DNA of 64,000 nucleotides from Sapria himalayana (GCA_029783825.1 JAREIK010002450.1:997039-1061038); one strand, 5' to 3'; shown: positions 23,529 to 35,449, numbered from the stretch's first letter. Notes: a model not told the origin generated them from the letters alone. Made by a program: numbers and translations.

Positions 23529-26500
23529 TAGATTATTAAAACATATGTATATACTTAAATTTCATTATTTTATTTTAATATTTTGAATGATTGTATTAAT
23601 AAAAAATATTAATTATATTTTATTTTTATGTTTGCTATATTTTACTTGATTATATTTCATTAAAATATAAAAACTATATATAATATTTAGTAAAATATAT
23701 AATTTTTATATATATTAAATTGAATGGACAAAAAAATATATATACCTTAATTGTGTCTTACATGTTACATCCCAAGTCTCCAAAATAATATTATATCTCA
23801 ATATGACTTATACCTGAAATAATCATGCATCTTCATAATATTCATTATTAATTATTATTTTAATTTAGTAATTAGAAAATTTTGAGTAGGAAACAATTAT
23901 ATTTTAAATTTAATTACATTGTAGTCTAAAAGAAAAATAACTTCAAATATAACAAACCATATGACCTTGATATTCAACATATATGCCCAGCAAATCTATA
24001 AATACCCAACACGAACGAGAACACCCATCCACCAATATTAATTTACTTTAATTATAAATAAAAAAATTATTATAATACAAACTTGTTATCATATGATATA
24101 AAATAATTAAGATTTTTTGAGAAAAAGATGAATAAGAGATTCAAGTTTCAATATAAAAAACTATAAATATCAAAATCTTATTTTTAGAAAAATTTTAATA
24201 TTAAAAAAAATTTTTAAATTTTTTATTATTTATTTGGACATTAATTCAAAAGCTGACATACATTTATAAAATAATATGTTTTATATATATATTTAAGATA
24301 GTGAAAATGACTATCGTTGTTGCTAACCACAAGCAGGTTGGAATGTTGCCATTGATAAACGACAAGCTACAAATTTAAACGGGACACATAACAAGAATGA
24401 CGATACCCCATTAAAAAACATTTTAAAAAGGACATGTGAATATACGCACCCATATTTTTAAATGCCCACATTATAGGCATGTATCATGCGTGTTCATGCA
24501 GGCCATACTGAATGAATCAAGATGTGCTAAGAATGGCATGTGGGATATCTCTCATGGGCCCAACATGGCACAAACCATGCTAAGAGCCAGCAAAAGGCAA
24601 GTACAAGCACGGCTAGAGATAAAAGTGTCAAATAAGCCATGCCCATGTTGGGCTTGTTCATGGCACACCTCGTGTCATGTCGTGCCAAAGCCAACCGGAC
24701 CTCATGCCAGGCCAAGCACGGCTCGGTACCAAGGCCAGGGGGAAGGGTTTCTTGGCACAAGCCAAAAAACTACCTGACGGATCCGAAAAATCCATCGGGG
24801 CAACAGGCCCAATCCAGACCCGTGGTTTTTTCGACCCAGGTTCGAGTTCACCCCCTAGGCCTCAAAAATAAAATTTTAAAAAAATAATAAATAAAAATTT
24901 TGAATTTAAGCCATTGGATTTCACCACCAACAATTATAGGATGATATCCGACAACTCACATGATTCTGCTTCAAATAATTCATTAAAATTATTAAAAAAT
25001 TCAAAAAAAAAATCTTATTATTAATCTATAACCCCCCCCTAATATTTATGTTTTTCAAAAACATAAATATCTCAAATCTCATTCTCTCTCTATCTTTCTT
25101 AAATTTTTCTCTCGGGATTTCAGCTCAGTTTTTCGAGACTTGCAACTCAAACTTAGCGTTGATTGGTGTTTGGATTAAACTTTGGATTTGTGGTACATGT
25201 GTTTTATGTTGTTTTATGGGTATTCCATTTTTTAGTATTTTTTTAAATTAGTTAATTATTTACTTAATTTTAAAAAATAATTAGTCTTTTACTTTTTCTC
25301 TCTCTACTCTACCCTCTTGTCTAAAAAAAATAAAAAAAATGATAAATACTAATTTAAATAATAAAAATAAAATTAATTTAAATTTAGAAAATAAAAATCC
25401 TAGCAAAGGTCCGAGGCTACCGAGACTTAGCTTTTTCCGGTCGTCTCGACCCAAACATCTAAAAAATAAAAACTAGAAAAACTTATGTAATTTGAACTCA
25501 CTTTAATATAATAAAATAAAAAAATATCTGGGATATGAAAGAAAAAATGGCACAAAATGAATATTAAAATAAATTTTAACTTGTAAGAATATATATGAGA
25601 TTAGGCACATTATGAGGCATGCCGAACTATGCACCAAAAAATATGGTACATTAGATCCTAGGAAAACTCAACTAAGTGATGAGCTTTTTGAGGCTGGATC
25701 CAGTTCAGTCTCAAAATTTACTCCCTTTATATACCGCAACGAGTTGGAAAAGGAATGCATGGTCAAACTTATGATCACGATAAATCTTCCAAATCAAATT
25801 TTAGGAGGATCCAAGGACAGTATCATTCAAATATTTTTTCAGGCCTACATATCATAGAATTCCTATGTCCACATCTAGAAACGACATACTAAAATATTAT
25901 AAGTTAAAAAAAATAATAATAATTAATGAATTTAAGACATATAGTAGAGCAGTATATGTGACTTCCGATATCTGAATAAGTCATGACGATGCATCTTATG
26001 CATTTCTCACTGCTCACTATGTAAATTCAAAATAAACTCTATATAAAAAAAATTTTAGGATTCTCTGAGATTCTTCATCTTCGTGATGAGCTAGCCATTT
26101 TTAAGTAAATGATGAAGATCTTTAGAGAATATGAAATTCAAAATAAAATTTTTAGTATCGCATTCAATAATACATCTAATAATAGAGTAGCAATTAACAT
26201 ATTTATTAGAAATATTAGAGATTAACCATTAAATAAAATTTTTTACATTAGATGCAAGTGTCACATGATTAGCTTAATTGTGCAAGCGAGAATAAAGGGG
26301 TATTCCCCCACTTTAGAAAATATATGTAACTCACTAAAATATATTTACATGTCTCGCAAACAACAAAAATTTGGTAGTCTCTGTTTGTCTGTGAATCTTA
26401 AGAAGAAAAAATTTCAATCGGATGTAGGACATCATTGGAATTATACTTACCTGATATTTGAGTCACATGTTAGATACGAACACGTGATATCCAACTACGT

Positions 26501-29500
26501 CAATAGTAAGAATAACGAACTTATTATTGATGACACTAACTGTGTTACAAAAAATTTATTTATAAAATTCCTGAATATTTTTTATAACAAGACAAATATA
26601 TATCCTTCAATTTATACTTCCACAATTTACATTACACTCAGGTGCATATACAATATTAATAATATATTTAGAAAGTATAGAGCTGACCCGACACTTAGTC
26701 ATATGATTATAGAGATGAAAACCAAGTATTTAAGATACTAGACAATAATTCTATCTTTTTATTATCTGGCTATCTGCATGGATCCTAAGGTTAAGATGAA
26801 AGAGATAGATAATATTTTGATTTATATTTTCTCGTGCATGAACCTAGAAGACCCACCCAAAGAATTCATTCATGAGAAATTGACTAAACTTTTCACATAT
26901 TACGATACTAAGTAAAATGGTGGTGGTGGTGAGGCTCCGTGTATGGACATGGATATCATATTCGAAAATAATAACTTTTTCATTCAGTTAACAAAAAAAA
27001 ATGACGAGGTGAACCGTCAAATAAGAGCGAGCTATATTAGTATTTAGATACCGATTACTGCTCAATCTGATCACATTCTTATACTAAGAATCTTGATATA
27101 TTACAGTGATGAAAATCATACGAGTCCACATTTCTCGTACTATCTAAGATTACACGTGATCTACTAGCTCCACTAGTGTCGAGCATAGCATCGAAGTCTA
27201 TTTTTTCTATTCCAGTGACTGTGATTTCGGATAGGAGATCAAGGTTACTTCCAGATATTGTTGAGACTTTAGCATGCATGAAGGATTGAAAGGATTCGAG
27301 TTTGGACATCTAGGATCATGCTGGGACTAGAAATACAGCAAAAACGAAAGAATTAATTACAGATGATAATCAATATGATAGTATTTTTGATATTGAGATT
27401 GAAAATGATAATGATATGACGATGAACGATTAATGATGTTGACGCTTGACGCCTGACAGTTGATGATTGTGGGATTGCAACACTTATGTTATGCTTATGT
27501 CTGATTCAGATTTTTGATTTTAATGTACTCATTTTTATTTATATTATATTTGATTTGATTTAGTTTTGTCAATTGTGTTTCAGAAATCAGACTTTTTGTA
27601 TTTATTTAATTTTTGGGTGTGAATGATACTTAAAAGTTAAAACTTGAAAAAAAGAATTTATTTTTATTTTGCATTTAATTTAAAATTTTATTCATATTTA
27701 AGTATTAATATTTTATTAATTCATATATAAATTAAAATTTTAATTCAAATTAATAAAAAGTAAAAATAAAAAACATAAAAAATTGTTTTTATTATTAAAA
27801 TTTTATAATTTATAATTTAAAAATTTTTAACCATAATATAATTAATTATTACATAAAAACAAATAACTTAATTTAAAAAATTTAATTTAAAAAACCAACT
27901 CATACGGGCCAGTTCTAGCTCGTATGGGCTTGACTTGGCACGGTTAAAAACCAACCGAGCCATGCCGGGCATGGCTTGAAGAAATTGTGTCGGGCCTGGC
28001 ATTGGCTGAAGAAACCATGTCGAACCTGGCCTGGCCTGAAGAAACCATGTCGGGCCAGGCACGACAAGGTTACTGTACCATGTCGTGTCTGGCCCGGCAC
28101 GATAGCTCGATTGGGTGGCCTAAAACTGAATCAGGCCAGCCTAGCCTGACTCGGTCGTGCCGAGCTGGCTCTCAGCATGAATCATGCCTTGTCGTGCCGG
28201 CTGGCTCTCAGCATGGCTCATGCCATGTTGTGTCATGCTGAGGTAACCCGGGCCTCATGCTTAGCAAGGCACGACCCAATACCCTGGTTCGACAATCAAA
28301 CAGACCCAACGATCTAAAAAAATCATATTTTTTTAATTTTAATCGTTGGATTTTAGCCCTAATGACTAAGAGATAAAATCCATGGCCTAGGGATTCTACA
28401 TATACCCCTTAAATATTTTAAAAAATTTCAAAAAAATATAAAAAATTTGACTTAAAAAATTTTTTCAAATCTATAAAATACACCCCTTGATCATAAATTA
28501 TAACTTCACTATCTCTCTCTCATATTTTCGCTCTATCTCCTCTTGGCTCTCATCTCTTTCTCTCTCTCGATCTCTCATTTCATCGACTTTCAAAACTCGA
28601 GAGTTGAGAGTGACTATATGTGTCAAATGGGTCAGACCAGCCAGAAACCTAACACGGCACGCTACAGTGTAGTGTCCGGGCACATGCCAAGCACACCCTC
28701 GGCACGAGTCGTGCCATGTCGAGCCGAAGGTTTTCAGCTTGCATACCATGCTAGGCACAGCACGCCAACTCACATACCAATCGATACCCAACAAAAAAAC
28801 AACGCGCAAACTCCCAATAGGTGAGGCTTGGCACGCCCGATGAATAATGGAAACATGGCAGAATTTTTGCAGAAACCCTAATTTTTTAAAAATTTAATTA
28901 ACCCGACCTGAACCAAGCAGATTTCAGGTCACGAGCTTATGTCGAGTCTGCCCTACAAAAAAGCGTGTCGTGCCTGGCACGGCACGGTCCTGTAGCGTGT
29001 CATGCCTGGCACGGCACACCAGCACGGTTGTGTTTGAAAAGATCGAGTCAGTCCGAGCCAACCCAACTCATTTGACACCTCTAAGTTTGACTTGTGGAAT
29101 GTGGTGTGGACATCAAAAAGCAAAGAAATTTTACACATTACATGTGTTAATTTTTATATTTTATTTAGTTAAATTTTATTTTTTTATTTTAGTTAAAACT
29201 TTAAACTATAAAAGTTTAGTTTTAATTTAATTAATATTAATTAATATATAATTTTAAAAATATTAATTACAATATAATTTTTAAAAACTAAAATATAATT
29301 TTAATATGACATGATACAAATAATATAAAAAAATATTAACCTGTAAGAGTTCGTGTGGAACTAAACATCTTAAGATACATGTCGAACAATGTGCCAAAAA
29401 AAATAATGCGTTAGATCGTAGGCAAATTCAACTCAACAGTGAATTCTTTGAGGCTAGATCCAGTTCAACCTCAAAGTTAACCCCCTTCATATACTGCAAT

Positions 29501-32500
29501 GAGTTAGGGAGAGGAGCATGACCAAACTAATCAAAATGATGAATCTTTCAATTAGATTTTCGAAGAATCCAAGAATAATCAGTATCATATAAACTTTTTT
29601 CAGCCTACATATCGTAGGATTCATAGGTCCACATTTAGGAATAATATACTAAAATATTATAACTTAAAAATAAAATAATATTTAATAAATTTAGAAATTA
29701 TAATGAAGTGATGTCAGTGATGCCTAATTTCCGAATTAGTCACAACGATGCATCTTATACATATCTCACCGCCTACTATATAAATTATAAATGGACATTA
29801 AATAAAAAATATTAAGATTTTTAGAGATTCTCTATCATCATGATAATCTAGCTATTTATGAGTGCACAATGAAAATGTTTAGAAAATATAATATCAAAAT
29901 AAAATATATAGTATTACATTCAATAATATATCTAATAATTGAATAGTCATTAACATGTTTATTAAAATTATTAAAGAATGACCATTAAGAAAGATTTTTC
30001 ATATCAAATACATATATCATATCATTAATCTCATTGTATAAGCGGAGATAAAAATTATTCCTCTACTTTATAAAATATATGTAACTCACTAAAATTTTTA
30101 TCTCACAGACAACAAGAATTTGGTACTATATATTTGTCTACGGGCCTAAAGAAGAAGAAATTCCAATTAGTTGTAAGATACTATTAGAATTACACATACA
30201 TGATGTTAAAATCATGTGTTATATACGAAAATATCATATCAAAGTTAATAGTAAAAATGATAAACTTAATATTACTGATACTAACTGGGCTACAAGAATT
30301 TCATTTATTAAATTCCTAAAAATATTTTATGAAACAACAAATATATGTTAGTCAATTTATGCTCTCATCACTTGCATTGCACTCAGGTGCATATGCAATA
30401 TTAATAACATATTTAAAAAATTTTAAGATTACCCGATACTTAGCGATATGGTTATAGAGATAGAAACAAATTATTTAGAATACTAATATACCATTACATC
30501 TCTTTATTATCTAACTGTCTGCATGGATACTAAGATTAAGTTGAAATAATAAAAAATATTTTGATATACATTTTCTCGTGCATGAACTAGGAGAACCAAC
30601 CTAAATAGTTCATTCAAGTGAATTGACTAAACTATTTACATACTATGATATTAAGAATGATAGTAATAGTAGTAGTAGTCTAGGAAGCACGGACATGAAT
30701 ATAAACATGAGGATATGACACGACCGGAAATGAGAACATGCCAAATTTTAAAAATCTAGGATACGGATATAACTACGATACGGCATGAAAAAAAAAATAA
30801 AAAAATTATTTTTATTATAAAATATTATATTTTATAAAATAAAATATAATATTTTATAAATTAAATATATTTATTTTATAAAATAAAACAATTTTATTTT
30901 ATAAAATAAAACAATTTTATTTTATAAAATAAAACAATTTTATTTTATAAGATAATATTTATAATTATCTTATATTATTAAATAATATTTTATAATTATC
31001 TTATATTATAAAAAATATTTTATTTTATTAAAAAACTATTTTATTTTATAATTATCTTATATTATTTTATCATTTATGATCTAAGCCAATTGGACATGTC
31101 ACTCGTCTGGTATAATCTCTATGTTTTATATGATTAAGTCTCCTAATTATTGACTTAATATAAATATATAATAGAGAAGATTCGTGAATAACATCATCAA
31201 TATCTAAATGAGATCTCCCTTATTAAAAAAACTCACTCTTTCCAAAATCAAAATGATTTGCATCATTAATAAATATGATAATTTTATGAAAATAAAATCA
31301 TTGAGTACTAACATGCTCAATTGTAACAAACGAGATTCTCTACAAGGCAGTGGTTCAAGCAAGGCTAAATATAATATAAGAGAACAAGAGTAATAAATCA
31401 AGGGGCAACATCTAGACTCAATCTTTCCAAACTCATTAAAAAATAAATCTTAATACAAAAATATTTGTACTTAAAATCTTATCAATCTCTAATTAAAGAT
31501 ACTATTTGAGTATGAGAGTATCCAAAGAAAAGAAATCTCAATATCCTAGATGTCAACTTATCTCATCCTGAAATACAATCATGGACAAAACCAAGGAAAC
31601 AGAGACACGGCTCCATAAAGTCGTGTCCACGTGTCCGACACATAGACATGTGGACACGATACGGACACGGCACGGATACATGTCCAATACGCCACGTGAC
31701 GCATTATTGATTAATCTGTATCTGATACACCACATGGCATATCGGACAGTGTGTCGGCTGCCGTATCCATGCCGAGAGTGACTGACGTCCGATGATGTCC
31801 AATGGCCAACATTGCAGCATGGGCGACGTTGGCCACTCGACGCAAGCGACCGGCGTGATATGTGGGGAGGCAGGGGGCGGGCATGATTTGTGGAGATGCA
31901 GGGCGGGCACAATTTTGTGGGGATGCGGTGCGAGATTCTGGGAAGACGTGATTTTTATAAAATAAAATAAAATATTCTTATTTTATAAAATAAAAAATAT
32001 ATATATTTTTATATAATATAAGATATTTATAAAATATAATCTTATAAAATAAAATAATTATAAATATTATCTTATAAAATAAAATAAAATAAAATAAAAT
32101 ATATTTATTTTATAAAATAAAATACAATATTTTTTATTTTATGAAATAAACAATATATATTTATTTTATAAAATAAATTATTTTAATTTATTTTAATTTA
32201 TTTTAATTTATTTTAATTTATTTTAATTTATTTTATTTTATAAAATACCTAATATTTATAAAAAAAATAATTTTTATTTTAAATTTTATTTTTTTTATCA
32301 TATCGCATCCTAGCCGTATCCGTATCCTAATTTTTTAGAATTTTTCGTATCCTCGTATCCTGCAGTGTCGTATCCCCTTATTCTGTCATGTCGTATCCCC
32401 GTATCCGTGTCCGTATCCGTGCTTCTTAGGACAAAACAAATATATCTAAAAACTATGTGAGACAAGCTAATAATATTTCTCTAAAATATAAAATTTGAAA

Positions 32501-34882
32501 TGATATATACAAAGAAATAATAAAAGAAAACATTCAATTGATGAGTTTGATGAAATAAAAATAACAACTCATCAAATACATTTTGAAATATGCTTTCCAA
32601 GAATGAGTATCTAAGTAGTGTCAATTAAATTTATATTCTTCATTTTGATAGTAACACTTTATTAGAGTATGTTGGTCTAAAAAATCTAGTGTATAATTTT
32701 ATAATTCATATAGTAAATATTAAATCTATCAAACATAAATTATAATACATTATTATTTTTAATTTTTTAATATTTTTAACTTATTAATTTTTTATATTTT
32801 ATAAAAAAATTGAAATATAAAAAAATATATAATCTATCACAAAACATATATATTTATGTATATATCACACATTAACCAAAAAAATGATAAAAATCTAATT
32901 TATTCTCTAGTTAAAATCTCTAGTTGGTTCTTATATGTCTATTAAGTCTTCCTAATTAACATGACTCATACTCTAGAGTTAAAATATCATTGATACTAAG
33001 ATAAAATATCTCAACTTATCTAATATAATCATAGTTATATTTTCTAAAAATATAACTCATTACAATAAACTAACAAAAAAACAAGAATAACCATAATAAA
33101 AAAATAGCAAAAAATTAAATGAATAAAACATAAAAATACAAAAAAAAAGATAAATACCACAAAAAATTTTATATTTTATTAGCATTTGTAATAATTATTT
33201 ATGTATATTTTTCTATATTTCAATTTTATTGCATTATGATATATTAATATATCTAAAATAATAATATATATGATTCACTTTATATAAATTTTTATTATAT
33301 ACTATTTTAAGATAATTATTAAACATATTTATATTTAATATGTGCACTTACACAAATATTAACAAATCAAATCTCATAAAAATTTTATAATTAAAAGTAT
33401 TTGATAAAAATAATAATGAAATAGCTAATCACCTTAAATGTTCTCATATTGCATGCATGTATTAGATATTATATATTAGTACGATGGAAAGTGTTAGGCG
33501 TTCATCCAATGAAAGTATGCCTCAAATTCAATACTCATTAAATACAATATTTTTAACTTTCAGAGGTAAAACTATCAAAATATTAATTTATTCCAAACTA
33601 TGCTAAAATGAAAATCTTTTGTACTAAGTACAACCTCCTCATATAACCTCCATGTTTACATTAAGAAAAATTAAATGTTAACTATGATTAGGTGCCTTGG
33701 GTGTACCTCAAGTAAAGCATATGCTTAGGTTGGGTGCACCTCAAGTAAGGCATGTGCTTAGGTGCCTTGGGTGCACCTCAAGTAAGGCATGTGCTTAGGT
33801 GCCTTGGCTGCACCTCAAGCAAGTCACTGGTGTGCTTCCTAGTTGTCCCTTTTGCTTATTAAAACTATGCTTAGCGAAGTGATGTAATGCTAGCTACCAA
33901 GAATTGATCAGTGATGGATCTTGAATTAAGCCAAGTAGTTAACTCCTGCACTTGAAGGTTCTGGCTAAGGTCACTATAGAAACTAGAAATGAAATTTAAC
34001 CTTTTCTATATAATATGTCTACTAGTTCCCGATTCCATCAAATACTGTGGAAGAGCCATCAATACCAATTTTAATCACATACAAGCATACCTAGAAAAAC
34101 ATGAAACTGTGCAACTCACAGGAAAAAAAAATAAGCCATGTACTAAAGGTCAATAAACTGAGTAATTTATAATTCAATGATTTTCAATTTTATTTATAAG
34201 AAAAATGCTCTTTTTTATTCTCACCTAGATTCCTCTGTATTAATATGGTTCCAATATCTACGATCATCGATGCCTGTGATAGTTAATGCCTTTGAAGACA
34301 TTGAAAAGCACACCCCACCTGTGTTCTTATCTAGCCATACAATCTGCACAAAACACAATGCTGAAAGCAATTGTCACACATATTGAAATACAACAAGCAG
34401 ATGAATTAAAAATTTAAACAAATTACAATGGCTCCCTTCCCTGGAAATTTATGATCCAACTCAACAAAATAAAGTAAGAATTGCAATGACTTTTTCTCTA
34501 TTTATCCGGATATCAATACTCCAAATAACCAAATAGAACCGAAAAAAGGTCACACCTTGGCGTCACCATCCATGGAGTTCATTCTACAGAGCCTGGCATA
34601 AATCTCCCTCTTGGTAATACTCCAAGAAAAATCATCGGGATCGAAAAGAGTTTCAAGAAGCAATTGGTAGTTGGAAGGCAACTTGGATTCCCATATAAAA
34701 TCAGCCCAAGAAGCGCCACGAAATGCTCTGTTCAATTTTCCTAATTTGCATATATCAGGCGGATCTAAATGAGCAACAATCAAAGCAATTAAACTCTCAG
34801 GTAAATCTCCAAGATTTGGCTTTGCAATTGATGATATAAAACCATTTGGGTTAGTGAACATCGACGACAAAAGAGCGCCCAT
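19561..34882 (-). CDS. PP2-A13-like: F-box protein PP2-A13-like (three exons)
   Basis: Exons are 34882-34556, 34343-34225 and 19984-19561. They join in frame (327+119+424 nt) into 289 residues plus stop, about the family's usual length. All introns have GT/AG borders. Residues 24-70 form the F-box: [19 protein letters not shown], then LNRAFRGAS and FIWESKLP. From about residue 112 comes the phloem-protein-2 lectin-like domain, with [57 protein letters not shown] and [10 protein letters not shown] near the end. By family knowledge the F-box docks to SKP1 in an SCF ubiquitin ligase, and the PP2 domain binds the (often glycosylated) target; the real substrate is unknown. No frame break or missing key block is seen. 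The unusual feature is intron 2 (14,240 bp). Start chosen at MGALLSS, which opens as relatives do and lies just before the F-box. Confidence 0.93.
20957..20984. repeat. (T)n/(TG)n microsatellite
   Basis: TTTATTTTAT repeats (20900-20955) run into about ten TG units, directly before the worn end of a hAT relic. Confidence 0.85.
20985..22520 (-). pseudogene. hAT element relic, minus strand, 5'-truncated
   Basis: The low-coordinate end has GC-rich 3' subterminal DNA (20990-21130; words GGCATGGCCC, CAGGTCCGGCA) and a possible worn terminus CTAGGTGATAGAC. The coding part runs on the minus strand from ELFEYE near 22500 (equivalent to ELFEAGSS at 25.69 kb) through the region matching 16.4-17.1 kb and 21.6-22.15 kb. 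There are many stops; the BED finger and 5' end are missing, and the C-terminal motif is not clear. It lies in intron 2. Confidence 0.6.
22521..24619. other. AT-rich intron DNA with a TG-rich microsatellite
   Basis: Intron 2 sequence. A (TG)n/(TATA)n compound microsatellite lies at 23300-23530 and gives frames of Cys/Val or His/Thr repeats, which are not genes. Otherwise AT-rich with no recognised element. Confidence 0.7.
24620..28152 (+). mobile_element. hAT element (Ac type), lacks its 3' terminus
   Basis: Starts with TAAAAGTGTCAAAT, a changed copy of the family terminus TAGAGGTGTCAAA, followed by GC-rich 5' subterminal DNA (24640-24860). Then come an AT leader, the decayed transposase (25.59-27.31 kb) and 3' subterminal DNA (27.9-28.15 kb). 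The 3' region can be followed against the chimera's 3' end up to GCCTGACTCGG (28152), where TTTGACACCTC should come. Instead the 5' subterminal of the next element begins, so the two are joined without termini. Confidence 0.75.
25590..27312 (+). pseudogene. Ac-type hAT transposase, decayed
   Basis: Order of remains: end of a BED-type zinc finger ([11 protein letters not shown] near 25610), ELFEAGSSS near 25680, and [11 protein letters not shown]. Next is the catalytic region, with a long open piece at 26265-26741 that lacks recognisable breaks. [16 protein letters not shown] lies near 26770. The C-terminal dimerisation domain near 27160-27290 reads [10 protein letters not shown]...[22 protein letters not shown] when frames are shifted. 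A TGA replaces the expected Trp after MKD. No functional transposase can be made. Confidence 0.8.
28615..29083. mobile_element. Non-autonomous hAT, 469 bp, nested
   Basis: Left terminus TATATGTGTCAAATGGG and right terminus, reversed, TAGAGGTGTCAAATGAG. The 8-bp flanks AGAGTGAC (28607-28614) and AGTTTGAC (29084-29091) agree at six of eight positions, as expected for an aged hAT target duplication. The interior is GC-rich subterminal-type DNA with no transposase, so it would have moved only with enzyme from an autonomous relative. It is inserted in the leader of the second hAT, giving the order of events. Confidence 0.8.
29340..30660 (+). pseudogene. hAT transposase, second copy, decayed and truncated
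   Basis: Aligns by eye with 25.59-26.9 kb: GTGCCAAAAAAAATAATGCG near 29390, TTCTTTGAGGCTAGATCCAG near 29444, CTACATATCGTAGGATTC near 29604, and GTCTGCATGGATACTAAG near 30520. There are more frameshifts and stops than in the first copy, and no long open frame remains. The C-terminal dimerisation domain is missing. Confidence 0.7.
30680..32429. mobile_element. Long-inverted-repeat DNA element (Mutator/foldback-like)
   Basis: The left end CTAGGAAGCACGGA and the right end, reversed, CTAAGAAGCACGGA open inverted repeats of about 150 bp with internal ACGGATAC/GATACGAC repeats, followed on both sides by TTTTATAAAATAAAA-rich DNA. The middle (31590-31930) is GC-rich with GTGTCCACGTGTCC and GGACACGATACGG words related to the ends. 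There is no transposase and no clear target duplication, so the superfamily is uncertain. Frames at 31553-31912 (minus) are accidental products of the GC-rich core. Confidence 0.55.
30800..31070. repeat. AT palindrome array (TTTTATAAAATAAAA)
   Basis: Tandem copies of TTTTATTTTATAAAATAAAACAA and variants; a mirrored counterpart lies at 31950-32270, with five TTTTAATTTA copies near 32190-32230. These form the inner arms of the long-inverted-repeat element. Confidence 0.75.
32430..33690. other. AT-rich intron DNA, nothing recognised
   Basis: Part of intron 2 between the long-inverted-repeat element and the 37-bp array. No coding or repeat signature seen. Confidence 0.6.
33691..33835. repeat. 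37-bp tandem repeat with GGTGCACC palindrome
   Basis: Four units start at 33691, 33728, 33761 and 33798; lengths are 37, 33, 37 and about 38 bp. Core: GGTGCCTTGGGTGCACC then TCAAGTAAGGCATGTGCTTA. The second unit lacks GCCT. It lies 390 bp downstream of exon 2 within intron 2. Confidence 0.9.
34225..34343 (-). CDS. PP2-A13-like exon 2
   Basis: Starts after TTTTGTGCAG with ATTGTATGGCTAGAT (IVWLD) and ends at GAATCTAG before the donor GTGAG, leaving two bases of an Arg codon. It codes [15 protein letters not shown], then [19 protein letters not shown] and NTEES. This is the N-terminal part of the PP2 domain and matches the family's K-VWLDK...GIDDRRYWN block. It is short and has no open-frame start of its own. 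Confidence 0.93.
34344..34555 (-). other. Intron 1 of PP2-A13-like gene, 212 bp
   Basis: Normal size, GT...AG borders, phase 0, T-rich before the acceptor TTTTGTGCAG. No insertion. Confidence 0.9.
34556..34882 (-). CDS. PP2-A13-like exon 1 (F-box)
   Basis: Codes residues 1-109, the whole F-box. It ends at GACGCCAAG followed by the donor GTGTGA, so the frame is left at a codon border (phase 0). Reading on without splicing meets a stop two codons later (34550-34552), which supports the splice site. Confidence 0.93.
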
Positions 34883-35084
34883 GAAAACGACTCTCGGCAG
34901 GAAACATGAAAAAAGCCGGAGGGCTGCCTAGAGCGGACACGACCGCACTTGTGCGATTGTACTAGTTCAAATTTGGCAGCCTTATTTTGTAAAAATTATT
35001 GGATAAATTAATTGATTCCATCCCCATCCTGATGGATGCATGCACCTCGCCCCCGGCAGCTAAACCCCATAACGAATAATAATT

Positions 35085-35400
35085 AAATAAATTTATTTAT
35101 TTATTTATTTATTTATTTGAAATTATTATTCATTATGAGTGAGTGTGTGTATATTTATTTAAAATTTGGCAGCCTTTTTTTTCACCTTTGAGCACTTATT
35201 ATATACATACATATGTGAGCATATATATTATTTTTTATTTATTTATTTAAAATATGTGTGTGTGTGTGTGAATGTGTGTGTGTGTGTGTGTGCATACATA
35301 TATGTGTGGGTGAATATATATTTTTTATATATTCATATATATACTGCATATATGTGGTATATACATGCATGTATGTGGTATATATGATGCATATATATAT

Positions 35401-35449
<49 letters not shown>

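Larger units (their letters stand above)
28153..30679 (+). mobile_element. Second hAT element, lacks 5' terminus and 3' end
   Basis: Starts inside its GC-rich 5' subterminal, where a 38-bp segment (GCTGGCTCTCAGCATG) is present twice. Its leader (28.3-28.6 kb, CTCTCTCTC and CGACTTT words) matches that at 25.07-25.13 kb. A small hAT (28615-29083) is inserted in the leader. The coding remains at 29340-30660 follow those at 25.59-26.9 kb. They stop at 30679 where the long-inverted-repeat element begins; beyond it the missing C-terminal part does not resume. Confidence 0.7.
19985..34224 (-). other. 14.2-kb intron 2 of the PP2-A13-like gene
   Basis: The donor (GTGAG) and acceptor (CTAG) and the continuous protein across them define it. 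It contains, from gene 5' to 3': a 37-bp tandem array, a 1.75-kb long-inverted-repeat element, three or four hAT elements or pieces (one nested in another) and a TG-rich microsatellite. Several hAT coding regions run against the gene's direction (plus strand). Transcript evidence is not available here, so splicing across 14 kb is inferred from frame conservation. Confidence 0.85.

Noticed and set aside
23242..23586. Frames coding Cys-Val or His-Thr repeats
   Set aside because: Translation of a (TG)n/(CA)n run within intron 2; both strands are open for the same reason.
31553..31912. 119-codon minus-strand frame in a GC-rich patch
   Set aside because: The patch is the core of the long-inverted-repeat element; both strands are open and no motif is present.
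34177..34386. 69-codon plus-strand frame
   Set aside because: Shadow on the opposite strand of exon 2, whose minus-strand reading gives the conserved PP2 block with splice sites.
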